From contig JAJZAT010000012.1 in NCBI GenBank assembly GCA_021799275.1, positions 23,657 to 87,656 of the forward strand: 64,000 bases of DNA, in the 5' to 3' direction. The notes below the pieces were generated by a model. That model saw nothing but the letters and a program-made list of their open reading frames with translations. It was not told where the DNA came from and ran no database searches. Position 1 is the first letter of the stretch. Each line of letters opens with the position of its first letter. This document shows positions 1 through 8,062 of the stretch, piece by piece. Origin of the DNA: Bacillota bacterium. GTDB lineage: Bacteria; Bacillota; Sulfobacillia; JAJZYS01; JAJYTV01. The translations under genes and the position numbers were made by a program.

Positions 1-1
1 G

Positions 2-976
2 TGGGCTCTGCCGGCCGCCACGGCGCTCGTCCTGACCGCCTGCTCCGGCTCTGTGACCTCTTCCACCTTTAGGCCGGGCCCCAGGATCGCCAGCGTGACG
101 CATTCGAGGGCCGACGGCACGCCCATATCCCTGCGGCGGATCGTCAAGTCCGAAACAACCAGACACTTGCCCCCGGGGCAGCGCCTCTACACTCTCCGCT
201 ATTGGAGTCGCGGGGTGGACGTCCAGGGTTACCTCGATGTGCCCAGCGGTCACGGGCCGTTTCCGCTTGTGCTGTACCTGCATGGAGGCTTGCCCACGCC
301 AGAGCCGAGCCACTGGTCCGCAGGAGACTTAACCTACAACGCTCTGGCCGCCGCGGAGGCCGCGAGTCCTGGCACGATCGTCTTCATGCCGAACTACGGC
401 GGATATGGGCCGAGTCGCGGCACCATCTGCAGCCCATACGACTGCAGCCTCGATGCGGCCAACGGTCTCAAGGCGCTGAGGCGCGTCGAAGGGCTGCACG
501 TGAAGTCGGGCGCAACCTATCTGATCGGCTTCTCGCTTGGTGGCTACGTCGCGATGCAGCTGGCCGAAGGCGATAGCGCTGTGCGCGCTGCCGTGCTCGA
601 CAGTCCTTGGCTCGGGGCGCAGACGTACGAGGCCTGGGCCCAGCGCGTGCAAGTCGCGAACCTCGGCGCCTACGACCTGTCTATCTGGACGATGGTTGTC
701 TCCGCGTTTGGTCAAGACCCGAAGTCCAATCTCATGCGAGAGAACTCGATCCAGTTCGGGCGACTCCACGTGCCGGTCCTCCTCATCGGAGGTACCAGGG
801 ATCCGGCAGTGCCACCGTCGCAGGTGCGCTTCCTCTACAGCCAGATGCGGCTGGGCGGCGTCCACGTGACCATGCGTTTCTTCAGCGCCGGTCACGCTCC
901 CATCACACCGCAAGTCCATACGTTGGTCCGCACCTGGCTCCTTGCACAACATCTGCGCCTTGTATGGCGTCCGTGA
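2..976 (+). CDS. alpha/beta-hydrolase lipoprotein, 5' end cut by window edge
   Basis: The frame is open to base 2, and the residues before the GTG at 53 read as the end of a lipoprotein signal peptide (hydrophobic run, then a lipobox LTAC-S). The real start is therefore outside the window, and the GTG at 53 is internal. The protein is an alpha/beta hydrolase of the prolyl-oligopeptidase/esterase type. HGG near residue 77 of the ORF counted from 53 is the oxyanion element, GFSLGG carries the nucleophile serine, GTRDPAVP the acid, and SAGHAP the histidine, so the triad is complete. It probably acts on the outer face of the membrane on a peptide or ester. Substrate unknown. A hairpin at 995-1026 ends the transcript. 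Confidence 0.8.
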   Translation, partial: WALPAATALVLTACSGSVTSSTFRPGPRIASVTHSRADGTPISLRRIVKSETTRHLPPGQRLYTLRYWSRGVDVQGYLDVPSGHGPFPLVLYLHGGLPTPEPSHWSAGDLTYNALAAAEAASPGTIVFMPNYGGYGPSRGTICSPYDCSLDAANGLKALRRVEGLHVKSGATYLIGFSLGGYVAMQLAEGDSAVRAAVLDSPWLGAQTYEAWAQRVQVANLGAYDLSIWTMVVSAFGQDPKSNLMRENSIQFGRLHVPVLLIGGTRDPAVPPSQVRFLYSQMRLGGVHVTMRFFSAGHAPITPQVHTLVRTWLLAQHLRLVWRP

Positions 977-994
977 GCCCCAAGCAAAACGGAG

Positions 995-1026
995 ACCCGC
1001 AGATCCTATCCACAGGATCTGCGGGT
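995..1026. terminator. bidirectional intrinsic terminator
   Basis: A perfect 13-bp inverted repeat (ACCCGCAGATCCT, 6-nt loop, AGGATCTGCGGGT) lies between the plus-strand hydrolase and the minus-strand tRNA genes. On the minus strand it is followed by GTTTTG, a short U-run, so it best fits termination of the tRNA transcript. It may serve both strands. Confidence 0.75.
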
Positions 1027-1040
1027 TCCTCTTCACAAGA

Positions 1041-1115
1041 TGGTGGGCACGGCAGGTTTCGAACCTGCGACCTCATGAATGTGAGTCATGCGCTCTACCC
1101 CTGAGCTACGCGCCC
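1041..1115 (-). tRNA. tRNA-Val (anticodon CAC)
   Basis: On the minus strand the acceptor GGGCGCG pairs with CGTGCCC (one G-U). The D arm reads GCTCAGGGGTAGAGC. The anticodon arm is CATGA-CTCACAT-TCATG with anticodon CAC after U33. The T arm is GCAGG-TTCGAAA-CCTGC and the 3' CCA is encoded. It is the last gene of a three-tRNA cluster. Confidence 0.93.
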
Positions 1116-1122
1116 GAACATT

Positions 1123-1197
1123 TGGTGGGCCCAGCATGATTCGAACATGCGACCAACCGGTTATGAGCCGGCAGCTCTACCGCTGAGCTATGGGCCC
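1123..1197 (-). tRNA. tRNA-Met (anticodon CAT)
   Basis: The acceptor GGGCCCA/TGGGCCC is perfect, the anticodon arm is GCCGG-CTCATAA-CCGGT, the T arm is GCATG-TTCGAAT-CATGC, and CCA is encoded. Position 1 pairs with 72 as G-C, unlike the initiator, so this is an elongator Met tRNA. A CAT anticodon can also belong to the lysidine-modified Ile tRNA, which I cannot exclude. Confidence 0.88.
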
Positions 1198-1215
1198 ATG
1201 CTGAACCCAAAAACT

Positions 1216-1290
1216 TGGCTCCTCGAGCAGGATTCGAACCTGCAACCCTCCGGTTAACAGCCGGATGCTCTACCGTTGAGCTATCGAGGA
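1216..1290 (-). tRNA. tRNA-Asn (anticodon GTT)
   Basis: The acceptor TCCTCGA/TCGAGGA is perfect, with discriminator G and encoded CCA. The anticodon arm is TCCGG-CTGTTAA-CCGGA and the T arm GCAGG-TTCGAAT-CCTGC. It is the first gene of the cluster and lies 17 bases downstream of a strong promoter -10 box. Confidence 0.93.
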
Positions 1291-1307
1291 ACGTCTCGAC
1301 AACTGCC

Positions 1308-1336
1308 ATTGTAGCCGGGGGACGAAAGACGGTCAA
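1308..1336 (-). promoter_or_regulatory. sigma-A promoter of the tRNA cluster
   Basis: Minus-strand -35 TTGACC (1331-1336), 17-nt spacer, -10 TACAAT (1308-1313), close upstream of tRNA-Asn. This near-consensus housekeeping promoter drives tRNA-Asn, Met and Val. Confidence 0.8.
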
Positions 1337-1828
1337 GCGCGGCGCAAGGCGCCCTGGCGCGATCGCGACCGTCGCATACCGCCGTGCGCCGTGTTCGTCC
1401 CGCCCGGAGCGTCCGAACCCGAAAATGGCCGCGCGTGCGACGTGGCTTGCGCTTCCTTGCAGACCCGCTCGCGGCAACGGCGATACCCTCGCGTGGCACT
1501 TGCCCGGGAACGATCCTAGGCGCGGTTGGCAATGCTGAACGTGAGACCGCCCCACCAAATGGCCGGCCCGATGCCGACAGGGGTCGCGTCCAGAAGGCCA
1601 CGGCTGCATGCTGTGCAAGCCTCACGTTGTCCACATCAAGCATGCGCCCGTCCACGCTATACTTGTAGCATGCGCGTTCCTACAACCGATACCACGCGAA
1701 GGCAGGTGGCGCCGACATGCCCGGCGATGCAGCACAGTCGCACACAGGCAACGCATTCGGCGCGGCCGCTTCATGAATAGATTCCCTAGCGGTGCCATGT
1801 TTGCGCTGGTGACGTCCGTGCTCCGGCC
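1337..1828. other. long intergenic region without a convincing gene
   Basis: About 490 bases between the tRNA promoter and the LCP-like gene. Short frames exist but lack family resemblance, and the only ribosome-site candidate (AGGTGG before an ATG at 1716) opens an 18- or 19-codon frame. A TATACT box at 1658-1663 could be a weak plus-strand -10 for the downstream gene; its -35 is poor. Confidence 0.5.
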
Positions 1829-1852
1829 GTGGCCCGCTTCGTGCGGCGGCCC

Positions 1853-2605
1853 ATGCTGAGCGATCAGGGCCCCGTCAAGAGCCCGGCGCCCGCCAAGCAC
1901 CACCCGCAGTTCTTCGGCCAGCGCTTCCTGCTGTGGCTGGCCGTGCTGGCGATCCTGGCGGCCATCCTGATCGTCCACGCGGGAGGCGTGGCCCAGCGCC
2001 CGGACCCGACCACGGCGAAGGCGCAGGCGGTGCTCGTCGTGATCCGGGGGACCGACACCAGCACGTCAGGTCCCGGCATCGCGGCCTTCGTCGCCGTGAT
2101 CAGGCCGACGAGCCGCGCGATCGGAATCCTGCCTGTCTCGGGGGACCTCAACACGGCGACCGGGGTGACCCTGGCGGCGGGAGCGCCCACGTTGACACGC
2201 CAGGCGATCGCGACGGCGGTCAGCCAGGACCTCGGCATCAAGCTGAACGGCTACATCGTGATCGACGCCGGCGTGGTCGAAAACGTGCTCACGTCGCTGC
2301 AGCAGGACATCCCGGCCTGGCCCGCCAACCTGACCCCGCATCAGGCGCTCGTCGAACTTGGCTGGCCGGCGGCGCGTCCAGACCGCAAGGGACAGATCCA
2401 GGTGATCTCGGACCTGATCACCTACGTGCCGCAGCTGCAGGGCGACGCCACCGTGCTGGCCGGACAAGTTCTCACCGGATCTCGAACCAGCTTGTCCTTT
2501 CAGGAGCTCTTCGTGCTCGTCACGTACGTGAACGACCAGAAGGTGGCACCGATCCGCCTGAAGCAACTGCCGAAAACGCTGCTCCAGAAACGGGTGAAGC
2601 CTTGA
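1853..2605 (+). CDS. degenerate LCP (LytR-CpsA-Psr)-like membrane protein
   Basis: About 250 residues with one N-terminal membrane helix (LLWLAVLAILAAILIV) and an extracellular domain. The pattern recalls the LCP phosphotransferase fold: a beta strand VLVVIRGTD, then FVAVIRPTSRAIGILPVS where LCP proteins have the IPRDT motif, then GIKLNGYIVIDAGVVENVL matching the second half of the core. The arginines and aspartates that bind the polyprenyl pyrophosphate in true LCP enzymes are not evident, so catalysis is doubtful. Start is uncertain: ATG 1853 or GTG 1829 (in frame, eight codons longer); neither has a good ribosome site. The stop overlaps the TTG start of the mannosyltransferase, suggesting translational coupling and a shared role in envelope glycan work. 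Family assignment is an inference from pattern. Confidence 0.6.
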   Translation: MLSDQGPVKSPAPAKHHPQFFGQRFLLWLAVLAILAAILIVHAGGVAQRPDPTTAKAQAVLVVIRGTDTSTSGPGIAAFVAVIRPTSRAIGILPVSGDLNTATGVTLAAGAPTLTRQAIATAVSQDLGIKLNGYIVIDAGVVENVLTSLQQDIPAWPANLTPHQALVELGWPAARPDRKGQIQVISDLITYVPQLQGDATVLAGQVLTGSRTSLSFQELFVLVTYVNDQKVAPIRLKQLPKTLLQKRVKP

Positions 2606-3819
2606 ACCGGGCATTCTCGGCGCGCCGTGACCTCCAGGCCCGTGAGCGCCAAGGCGGCGCGCTCGCTTGGCTGCAGTCCCCGCTCGGTCTGCTCGCGGCG
2701 CTCGTCGTCATGTCGCGCGTCGTCGTCCTCGAGATCGGTGCCCTCGCCTACCGGTTCTTTCCCCATGCCTGGGTGCAGACCGTCCCCGGTTACCTCGTCC
2801 CGCCATCCGGCTACTGGAGCCAAAGCCTCCTTGGCGTCTGGGCCCACTGGGACGGATTCTGGTACCTCTCGATCGCCACCTTGGGCTACACGGGGCGCGC
2901 CGTCGCCACGGCGTTCTTCCCGCTCTACCCCCTTCTCGTCCACCTCTTCGGCGGCACCGATGTTTCCGGGATCCTCGTCTCGTTCGCCTGCTTTCTCGGC
3001 GGCAGCTGGCTGATCTACCAGATCGCCCGGCGCGAGCTGGGGCACGACGCCGCCTGGTACACGATCGTCGCCCTCGCCTTCTTCCCGAGCAGTTTCTACT
3101 TCACCGCGGTCTACCCGGAAGCGCTCGTGCTCCTGCTCTCCGCCGGCACCATCTACCTGCTCTCGCTGGGCCGCGTCGGCTGGGCCGCGCTCGTCGCGGG
3201 CATCGCCTCGGCTGCCTCGGTCGACGGCATCCTGCTCGCACTGCCCATCCTGATCACGCTCTGGCAGCAGCACCGCCCCTGGCGCGAGTGGCTGTCGCTC
3301 CTGCTGGTGCCGCTCGGGCTGCTCGCCTACATGGCCTACCTCTCCTTCACCTTCGGCAGCCCGCTCACGTTCCAGCACGCCCAGGCCCACTGGGGCCGCA
3401 GCTTCGCACCGCTCTGGACGACGTTCTGGCTCGCCGCCCGGGACTTCTGGCGCCACTTCCCACAGCTCGCGTGGCCGCACCTCTTCGCGACGGGCGAGCC
3501 GCTCGTCGTCATCTCGAACACCTGGAACCTGCTGTTCACCCTGCTCGGCCTCGCGCTGCTCTACTACGCCATCCGCCGGCTGCGCCCGGCGCTCTGGTCC
3601 TACGCGCTCGTCGTGCTGCTCGTACCGCTGTTCTATCCCTCCAACGGCGTGCCGCTGATGTCCGCACCGCGCTTCCTGCTCTCGGCCTGGCCGATCTTCC
3701 TGGCCGCGGGCCTCTTCCTCAAGGAGCATCCGCCTTGGGCGCGTCCCTTGCTCTGGGCGTCTGTGGTGTGCGGGGGGCTGTTCGTCGCCCTGTTCGCCAC
3801 GGCCCACTGGGTGGCCTAG
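2602..3819 (+). CDS. PIG-V-like membrane mannosyltransferase
   Basis: A 405-residue polytopic membrane protein with about ten hydrophobic helices. An early WAHWDGFWYLSIATLGY segment matches the HxDxxWY-type motif of the PIG-V/GT-C glycosyltransferase family, and FFPLYPLL follows in the first luminal loop. Such enzymes move mannose or a related sugar from a polyprenyl-phosphate donor to an acceptor on the outer side of the membrane. The TTG at 2602 overlaps the stop of the LCP-like gene (TTGA); the next in-frame methionine lies inside the first helix, so this start is preferred. The pair probably builds or attaches an envelope glycan. Acceptor unknown. Confidence 0.75.
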   Translation: MNRAFSARRDLQARERQGGALAWLQSPLGLLAALVVMSRVVVLEIGALAYRFFPHAWVQTVPGYLVPPSGYWSQSLLGVWAHWDGFWYLSIATLGYTGRAVATAFFPLYPLLVHLFGGTDVSGILVSFACFLGGSWLIYQIARRELGHDAAWYTIVALAFFPSSFYFTAVYPEALVLLLSAGTIYLLSLGRVGWAALVAGIASAASVDGILLALPILITLWQQHRPWREWLSLLLVPLGLLAYMAYLSFTFGSPLTFQHAQAHWGRSFAPLWTTFWLAARDFWRHFPQLAWPHLFATGEPLVVISNTWNLLFTLLGLALLYYAIRRLRPALWSYALVVLLVPLFYPSNGVPLMSAPRFLLSAWPIFLAAGLFLKEHPPWARPLLWASVVCGGLFVALFATAHWVA

Positions 3820-3862
3820 CCCACCAGGTACATCCATTCTCTTCCATCCGATGCCTGCGCTG

Positions 3863-3892
3863 TGGCACACTCCCCTTCGAGGGAGTGTGCCA
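3863..3892 (+). promoter_or_regulatory. perfect hairpin covering the integrase ribosome site
   Basis: TGGCACACTCCC, loop CTTCGA, GGGAGTGTGCCA: a perfect 12-bp stem ending two bases before the ATG at 3895. The likely Shine-Dalgarno GGGAG (3881-3885) is the first part of the 3' arm and would be buried in folded mRNA. The same palindrome could instead be a protein-binding operator. No T-run follows, so it is not a typical terminator. Confidence 0.65.
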
Positions 3893-3894
3893 TA

Positions 3895-4872
3895 ATGCTC
3901 CAGCCCACCGATTCCCAGACGCCCGTCCGGGCCTACATGCAGGCCTGGCTCGCCGCCCGTACCCCAGACCTGCGCCCCGCGACGCTCGATACCTATGCCA
4001 GGCTGACTCGCCTGCACATCCTGCCCCACCTCGGGGCCCTCGGCCTCGACGAGCTGACGCCACTGCGCCTGCAGCTCTGGCTCGGCGAGCTCGCGCAGAA
4101 GGAGGCGCGCGGCGGCGGCAGGCTTTCGGCGCGCACCGTGACCTACACGATGTCCGTCCTGCGTGCGGCGCTCGCGGACGCGGTGCGGCTCGGCGTCCTG
4201 CAGGAGAGCCCCTTCAAGCGGGTACGCCCGCCCCGGCCCTCCGCCCGCCTCGTCAGTTCGTTCACGCTCGAGGACATGCGTCGCCTGGATGCCGCCGCCG
4301 ACCGGCATCGTCTCGGGCCGCTCTTCTCGTTCCTCTGGCAGACGGGCCTGCGCATCGGCGAGGCGATCGCGCTCAGTTGGTCCGATGTGGATCTGCCGCG
4401 CGAGAGTCTGCGGGTCCGGCGCGCCGCCGCGGAGGTGGCGGGGCATGTCCTCGTCGGGCCGCCCAAGACGGCGGCCGGCCTGCGCGAGATCGCCCTGACG
4501 GGCCAGACCGTCGCGCTGCTGCGCCGCCACCGTGAGGATCAGGTGGGCGGCGGTCCGAATCCCCTGGGTCTTGTCTTCCCGAGCCGCAAAGGGACTTTCC
4601 TCTCGCGCCGCAACGTGGCGCGCGCCTGGGTGACGGCGCGCGAAGAGGCGGGGCTGCCGCCGCACGGCCTGCATGCCCTGCGCCACACGAACGCAAGCCT
4701 GCAGCTTCTGGCTGGGGTCGGCCTCAGGGAGATCTCGTCGCACCTCGGCCACGAGAGCACGGCCCTCACCGCACGCGTCTACGCGCACGTGCTCGTGGAC
4801 ACGAGGCGACAGGCGGCGCGTCGGCTCGCAAGTCTCCTCGAGAGCCCGTCTGAGGAGCCCACGGACGCCTAG
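3895..4872 (+). CDS. tyrosine-type site-specific recombinase (phage integrase family)
   Basis: 325 residues. An N-terminal SAM-like core-binding domain (about residues 5-100) precedes the catalytic domain. The catalytic set is visible: Arg in TGLRIGEAIALSW, Lys in PPKTAAGLREI, His-x-x-Arg in LHALRHTNAS, His in SSHLGHES, and the nucleophile Tyr in RVYAHV. It should be an active DNA strand-exchange enzyme of the XerC/phage integrase kind. The ATG at 3895 is preferred over the GTG at 3862, which lies within the hairpin. No excisionase, phage genes or attachment repeats are evident nearby, so it is an orphan, either a remnant of an integrated element or a domesticated recombinase. A bidirectional terminator follows. 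Confidence 0.9.
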   Translation: MLQPTDSQTPVRAYMQAWLAARTPDLRPATLDTYARLTRLHILPHLGALGLDELTPLRLQLWLGELAQKEARGGGRLSARTVTYTMSVLRAALADAVRLGVLQESPFKRVRPPRPSARLVSSFTLEDMRRLDAAADRHRLGPLFSFLWQTGLRIGEAIALSWSDVDLPRESLRVRRAAAEVAGHVLVGPPKTAAGLREIALTGQTVALLRRHREDQVGGGPNPLGLVFPSRKGTFLSRRNVARAWVTAREEAGLPPHGLHALRHTNASLQLLAGVGLREISSHLGHESTALTARVYAHVLVDTRRQAARRLASLLESPSEEPTDA

Positions 4873-4890
4873 GAGAGGCGGAGCAAAAGA

Positions 4891-4927
4891 GCGGAGAGGG
4901 TCCGCGCCGGGTGCGGTCCCTCTCCGC
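4891..4927. terminator. bidirectional intrinsic terminator
   Basis: A long hairpin, GCGGAGAGGG to CCCTCTCCGC with a further CCGC/GCGG inner stem. It lies between the convergent integrase and S53 peptidase genes. On the minus strand it is followed by CTCTTTTGC. Confidence 0.75.
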
Positions 4928-4947
4928 TGCCGTCTTGCCTTGATGCC

Positions 4948-6753
4948 TCAGTGGGGCTGCGGCCCGCCGGGCGGCGGGGTTGGGGCGGGCGCGGGACCTC
5001 CGGGCGGCTGGAGGTTCGCCGCCGGCACGAACGGCCGGATGGCGGACATCATCGCCTGCACGTCGAAGGTGCCGAGTCCCGTATCGTAGTTGTAGCCGGG
5101 CGTCTCGGGATACGGGGCGTTGTCGCCGGCCACGGGCGCGTGGAACGCCGGCGTCGTGCAGATGTCCTCGAGCGTCGTCAGGTCGGTCTGACACGAGCCC
5201 GCCATGTAGACGTCGTAGAGCACCGGCGCCGCGAAGCCGAGCCTGTTGCCGTAGAGCGACTCGATCCTCGCCCAGACGCCGAGCGCGAGCGGCGCGGAGA
5301 GGCTTGTGCCGCCCACCCCGATGAAGCCGCCATTGCTCTGGCTGTAGACGTTCGCCCCGGACTCCGGGTCCGCGTCCATCGCGATGTCCGGCACACCGCG
5401 GTCGCCCACCGTCCCGGACTGGATCGGCAGGACCTCCTTCTGCCAGTAGGGGGCGCTCTCGAGCTGGCTCAGCCCGCCGCCGCCGGCATACCACGAGAGT
5501 TCCTCGTCATAGGTGCCATTCGAGTTCGTCAGCAGTGTCGTGCCGCCCACCGCGACGACGTAGGGCGAGGAGGCAGGATAGTTCACCATCGGCGCACCCG
5601 AGCCCGGCACGCCGTTCGTGCCCGCGACGGCGCAGCTGGCGCCGGTGTCGCCGGAGCTCGCGAACATCGTTTGCCCCTGGGCCGCCGCCTCGGCAAAGAT
5701 CTCGTCATCGATCAGCATCGAGCCGTCGAGGTACGGGAAGGCTTCGCACTCGCCGAGAGAGGCGCTGCCCGCCTTCGCGAGATCCTGGCTCGCGAAGGCG
5801 TTGAACGCTCTCGCGAGGTCCGAGTCGGTCAGGGACGTGGTGTCGTAGAAGTAGAAGTGGGAGACGCTTTGGGCCATGCCCGTCGCAAACTGGCTGTCGA
5901 GGTCCCACTCGAGGTTGCCGGAGGTGTCGGGGCTTGCGATGCCCACCTGCTCCACCGTCACCGGCACCTGCGGCAGGTGGTTCAGCTGCTCCTCCGTCCG
6001 CAGGTTCTGCAGCGGTCGCGTGAGGTCGCCCTCCGCGAAGGTGGCGATGCTCGTCTGGGCGCCGGTCGGCTGGTTCTGGGCCTGATACGCCGTCCAGAAG
6101 CCCTCCGGACTGTAGACCGCCGGGTAGTTCGGGAGCGACGTCGACGTGGTCGGCGACGCCTGCATCGGCGCGTAGGAGAAGCGGAACGCGTTCGTCAGCC
6201 CGAGCACCGCCACCACTCCGGAGAGTGTCGACGGCACCATCGCCGGCCCGGTGTTGGCGTAGACGGTGCGGCCGAACTGGCTGTAGGCCTCGAGCGGCGT
6301 GTTGAACGCCTGCTCGGCTTCCTGCGCCGTGCCGTCCGCGGTGACGAGGATGCGGTTGGGCGACACCGCGATGTTGGTGAAGCCCTCGTCCGCGAGGTAG
6401 GACGCGACCGCCGCCGCCTCGGAGGACGACGGGCCGAAGGCCGCCGTGAAGCCCGACGGCGTGTAGACGTCGCCGAAGTCCGGCGAAGCGGGGTTCGACG
6501 CGTCCGCGATGAAGTTCTGCAGCGCCGTCTCGTTCTGGAGCGCGAGGCCCACGGTGATGTGGAGCTCGGTCCCGGACGCCAGGGGTCCCAGATCCGTGGC
6601 GCTTTGGAGCTGCACGGCCTGCGTCGCGGTCGGCACCCAGGTGGTGCCGGTGGAGGCCGCGCCTGCCGTCTCCGCGAGCCCGAATGCCGCGACAAGGGTA
6701 CAGGCCAGCAGCAGGGCAGACCCCCGCGTCACGGGCCGAAGCAGTCTGCGCAA
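4948..6753 (-). CDS. secreted S53 family serine-carboxyl peptidase (sedolisin/kumamolisin type)
   Basis: 601 residues. Signal peptide (about 1-35, ending ETAGAAS), a pro-kumamolisin activation domain (about 45-200, with SPDFGDVYTPSGF and FNTPLEAY), then the S53 catalytic domain. The Glu/Asp pair is in NLEWDLDSQ, the oxyanion Asp in SSGDTGAS, and the nucleophile in GGTSLSAP. The C-terminal NYDTGLGTFDV fits the calcium-site region, and the protein ends in a proline-rich tail. Family members are acid-active secreted endopeptidases. The TTG start at 6753 is chosen because GGAGGGGAG lies just upstream and it gives a normal signal peptide; the frame is open further upstream to 6981 without support. 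It stands alone behind a terminator. Confidence 0.93.
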   Translation of the reverse strand: MRRLLRPVTRGSALLLACTLVAAFGLAETAGAASTGTTWVPTATQAVQLQSATDLGPLASGTELHITVGLALQNETALQNFIADASNPASPDFGDVYTPSGFTAAFGPSSSEAAAVASYLADEGFTNIAVSPNRILVTADGTAQEAEQAFNTPLEAYSQFGRTVYANTGPAMVPSTLSGVVAVLGLTNAFRFSYAPMQASPTTSTSLPNYPAVYSPEGFWTAYQAQNQPTGAQTSIATFAEGDLTRPLQNLRTEEQLNHLPQVPVTVEQVGIASPDTSGNLEWDLDSQFATGMAQSVSHFYFYDTTSLTDSDLARAFNAFASQDLAKAGSASLGECEAFPYLDGSMLIDDEIFAEAAAQGQTMFASSGDTGASCAVAGTNGVPGSGAPMVNYPASSPYVVAVGGTTLLTNSNGTYDEELSWYAGGGGLSQLESAPYWQKEVLPIQSGTVGDRGVPDIAMDADPESGANVYSQSNGGFIGVGGTSLSAPLALGVWARIESLYGNRLGFAAPVLYDVYMAGSCQTDLTTLEDICTTPAFHAPVAGDNAPYPETPGYNYDTGLGTFDVQAMMSAIRPFVPAANLQPPGGPAPAPTPPPGGPQPH

Positions 6754-6987
6754 TAGACTCCCCTCCTGTCTGGGCGCGGGTAGCGCAAGGCGAGCCGGTG
6801 CGCTGTGCGCACGGCGCGTTGGCGCCTCGTGTCGGAGCCCGGACCGCTCCTCCACCCCGCGTCCCCGGTCTGCCAGATTCTTCGTTTGTCCCTGGAGGAT
6901 TTTGTCCGTCGCCGCATTCGCAACGTCGCCTACATAGGCAAGGCCGGGCTGCCCGCCCGGCCTCTCTTCAATCCGTCGCACCGATGC

Positions 6988-8019
6988 TCAGGACCCGCCG
7001 AGCCTGCCCGAAACCGGATCCGGGGAGGCATCGCCCGCGCCGGCCGGCATCAGGCGCTCCAGGAACGGCAGAAGGATTCCCCGCAACCGCCCGAGGCTCG
7101 GCGTGAAGAGATGGCCCATGCCCGGCACGACGTGGAGTTCCGCTCCAAGGCATCTGGCCACCTCGGGGGCCCAGACGGCGGGGACGAGAGGATCGAGTTC
7201 GCCGTAGACGAGGCAGACGGGAACGCCGGGGGGCTGAGCCGGCAGGTCGAGGAGGCTGCGCTCGAGCCAGGGCACGGGGAGCCTGGCCGGTCGGGGTGGC
7301 GTCTCGCCAACGCGGAGAAGGGCTGGCGCGATCAGGATGAGGGCCCGGACGCGCTCCGGCCTCAGCAGGGCGTAGCGCAGGGCCAGGTGCGCCCCGTAGG
7401 AATGCCCCACCAGCAGCGCGGGCCGATCGCCGAGTTCCGCCTCGAGCCACCCGAGCTGCCCGGCGATGTCGAGTGGGTGTCGCGGCCTCGGCGTCAGGCC
7501 GAAGCCCGGCAGGGCCAATGCCTTCACGGGCCCCAGGCGCCGCAAAAGGGGCGTGAGACCATGCCAGACCTCGGCCGGCTCCCGCATGCCCGCGACGCAG
7601 ACGACGACAGGATCGCGAAGGCGTACTTGTGCCGCCGACGCGACACGCCGGCGGAGCGCTGTCCAAAGCAGAGGCAGTGCGACAGCCAGCAGGAGCGGCG
7701 CCGCTTGCCCGAGCTCTGCCGGCACGCTGCCGGGCAGTGCACCCTCGAGGTAGCTGCCTGCGACGAGGCCAGTCAGACCGAGATAGATGTTCGCTACCCA
7801 GGGCGATGCCGGGCGATGCCCCGTCGCCACCAGGAGGACCACCGCGGCGGCCGCGGCAACCACGGGGATCCAGAACAGCAGGACATGCACGCCGTTGGCC
7901 GTGGGCACAAGGGACGGCCGGAAGACGCTCACGGCCGTGCCGAGCACGAAAGGCGCAACGACGAGCGGCAGGAGGATCCAGAGCGTGAAATCCTGGTTGC
8001 CCACAAGCCAGCGGCGCAA
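6988..8019 (-). CDS. membrane-anchored alpha/beta hydrolase
   Basis: 343 residues. Four hydrophobic helices fill residues 10-125, followed by an alpha/beta-hydrolase domain. The triad is visible: Ser in GHSYGA, Asp in ELDPLVP, His in GMGHLF. The TTG start at 8019 has an AGGTGG ribosome site about five bases upstream. It lies 43 bases after the spermidine-synthase-like gene on the same strand, so the two are probably cotranscribed. Substrate unknown; the membrane domain suggests a lipid-soluble or surface substrate. Confidence 0.75.
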   Translation of the reverse strand: MRRWLVGNQDFTLWILLPLVVAPFVLGTAVSVFRPSLVPTANGVHVLLFWIPVVAAAAAVVLLVATGHRPASPWVANIYLGLTGLVAGSYLEGALPGSVPAELGQAAPLLLAVALPLLWTALRRRVASAAQVRLRDPVVVCVAGMREPAEVWHGLTPLLRRLGPVKALALPGFGLTPRPRHPLDIAGQLGWLEAELGDRPALLVGHSYGAHLALRYALLRPERVRALILIAPALLRVGETPPRPARLPVPWLERSLLDLPAQPPGVPVCLVYGELDPLVPAVWAPEVARCLGAELHVVPGMGHLFTPSLGRLRGILLPFLERLMPAGAGDASPDPVSGRLGGS

Positions 8020-8062
8020 TGTCCCACCTCGGTCCCCGCGCAGGTCCGGCGCTGGTAACAGC

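Noticed and set aside
1526..1780. Small frames upstream of the LCP-like gene as possible leader peptides
   Set aside because: Several overlapping frames, none with a convincing start or conserved character.
2500..4788. Minus-strand frame of 762 codons opposite the mannosyltransferase and integrase
   Set aside because: Composition is Arg/Glu/Gly low complexity, typical of an antisense shadow, and it runs across two real genes and a terminator-like hairpin.
1041..4872. The tRNA cluster as attachment site for the integrase
   Set aside because: No copy of a tRNA 3' end was found near the integrase, and the two are separated by unrelated coupled genes.
4951..6756. Plus-strand frame of 601 codons opposite the S53 peptidase
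   Set aside because: It has the same extent as the peptidase and no motif; shadow frame.
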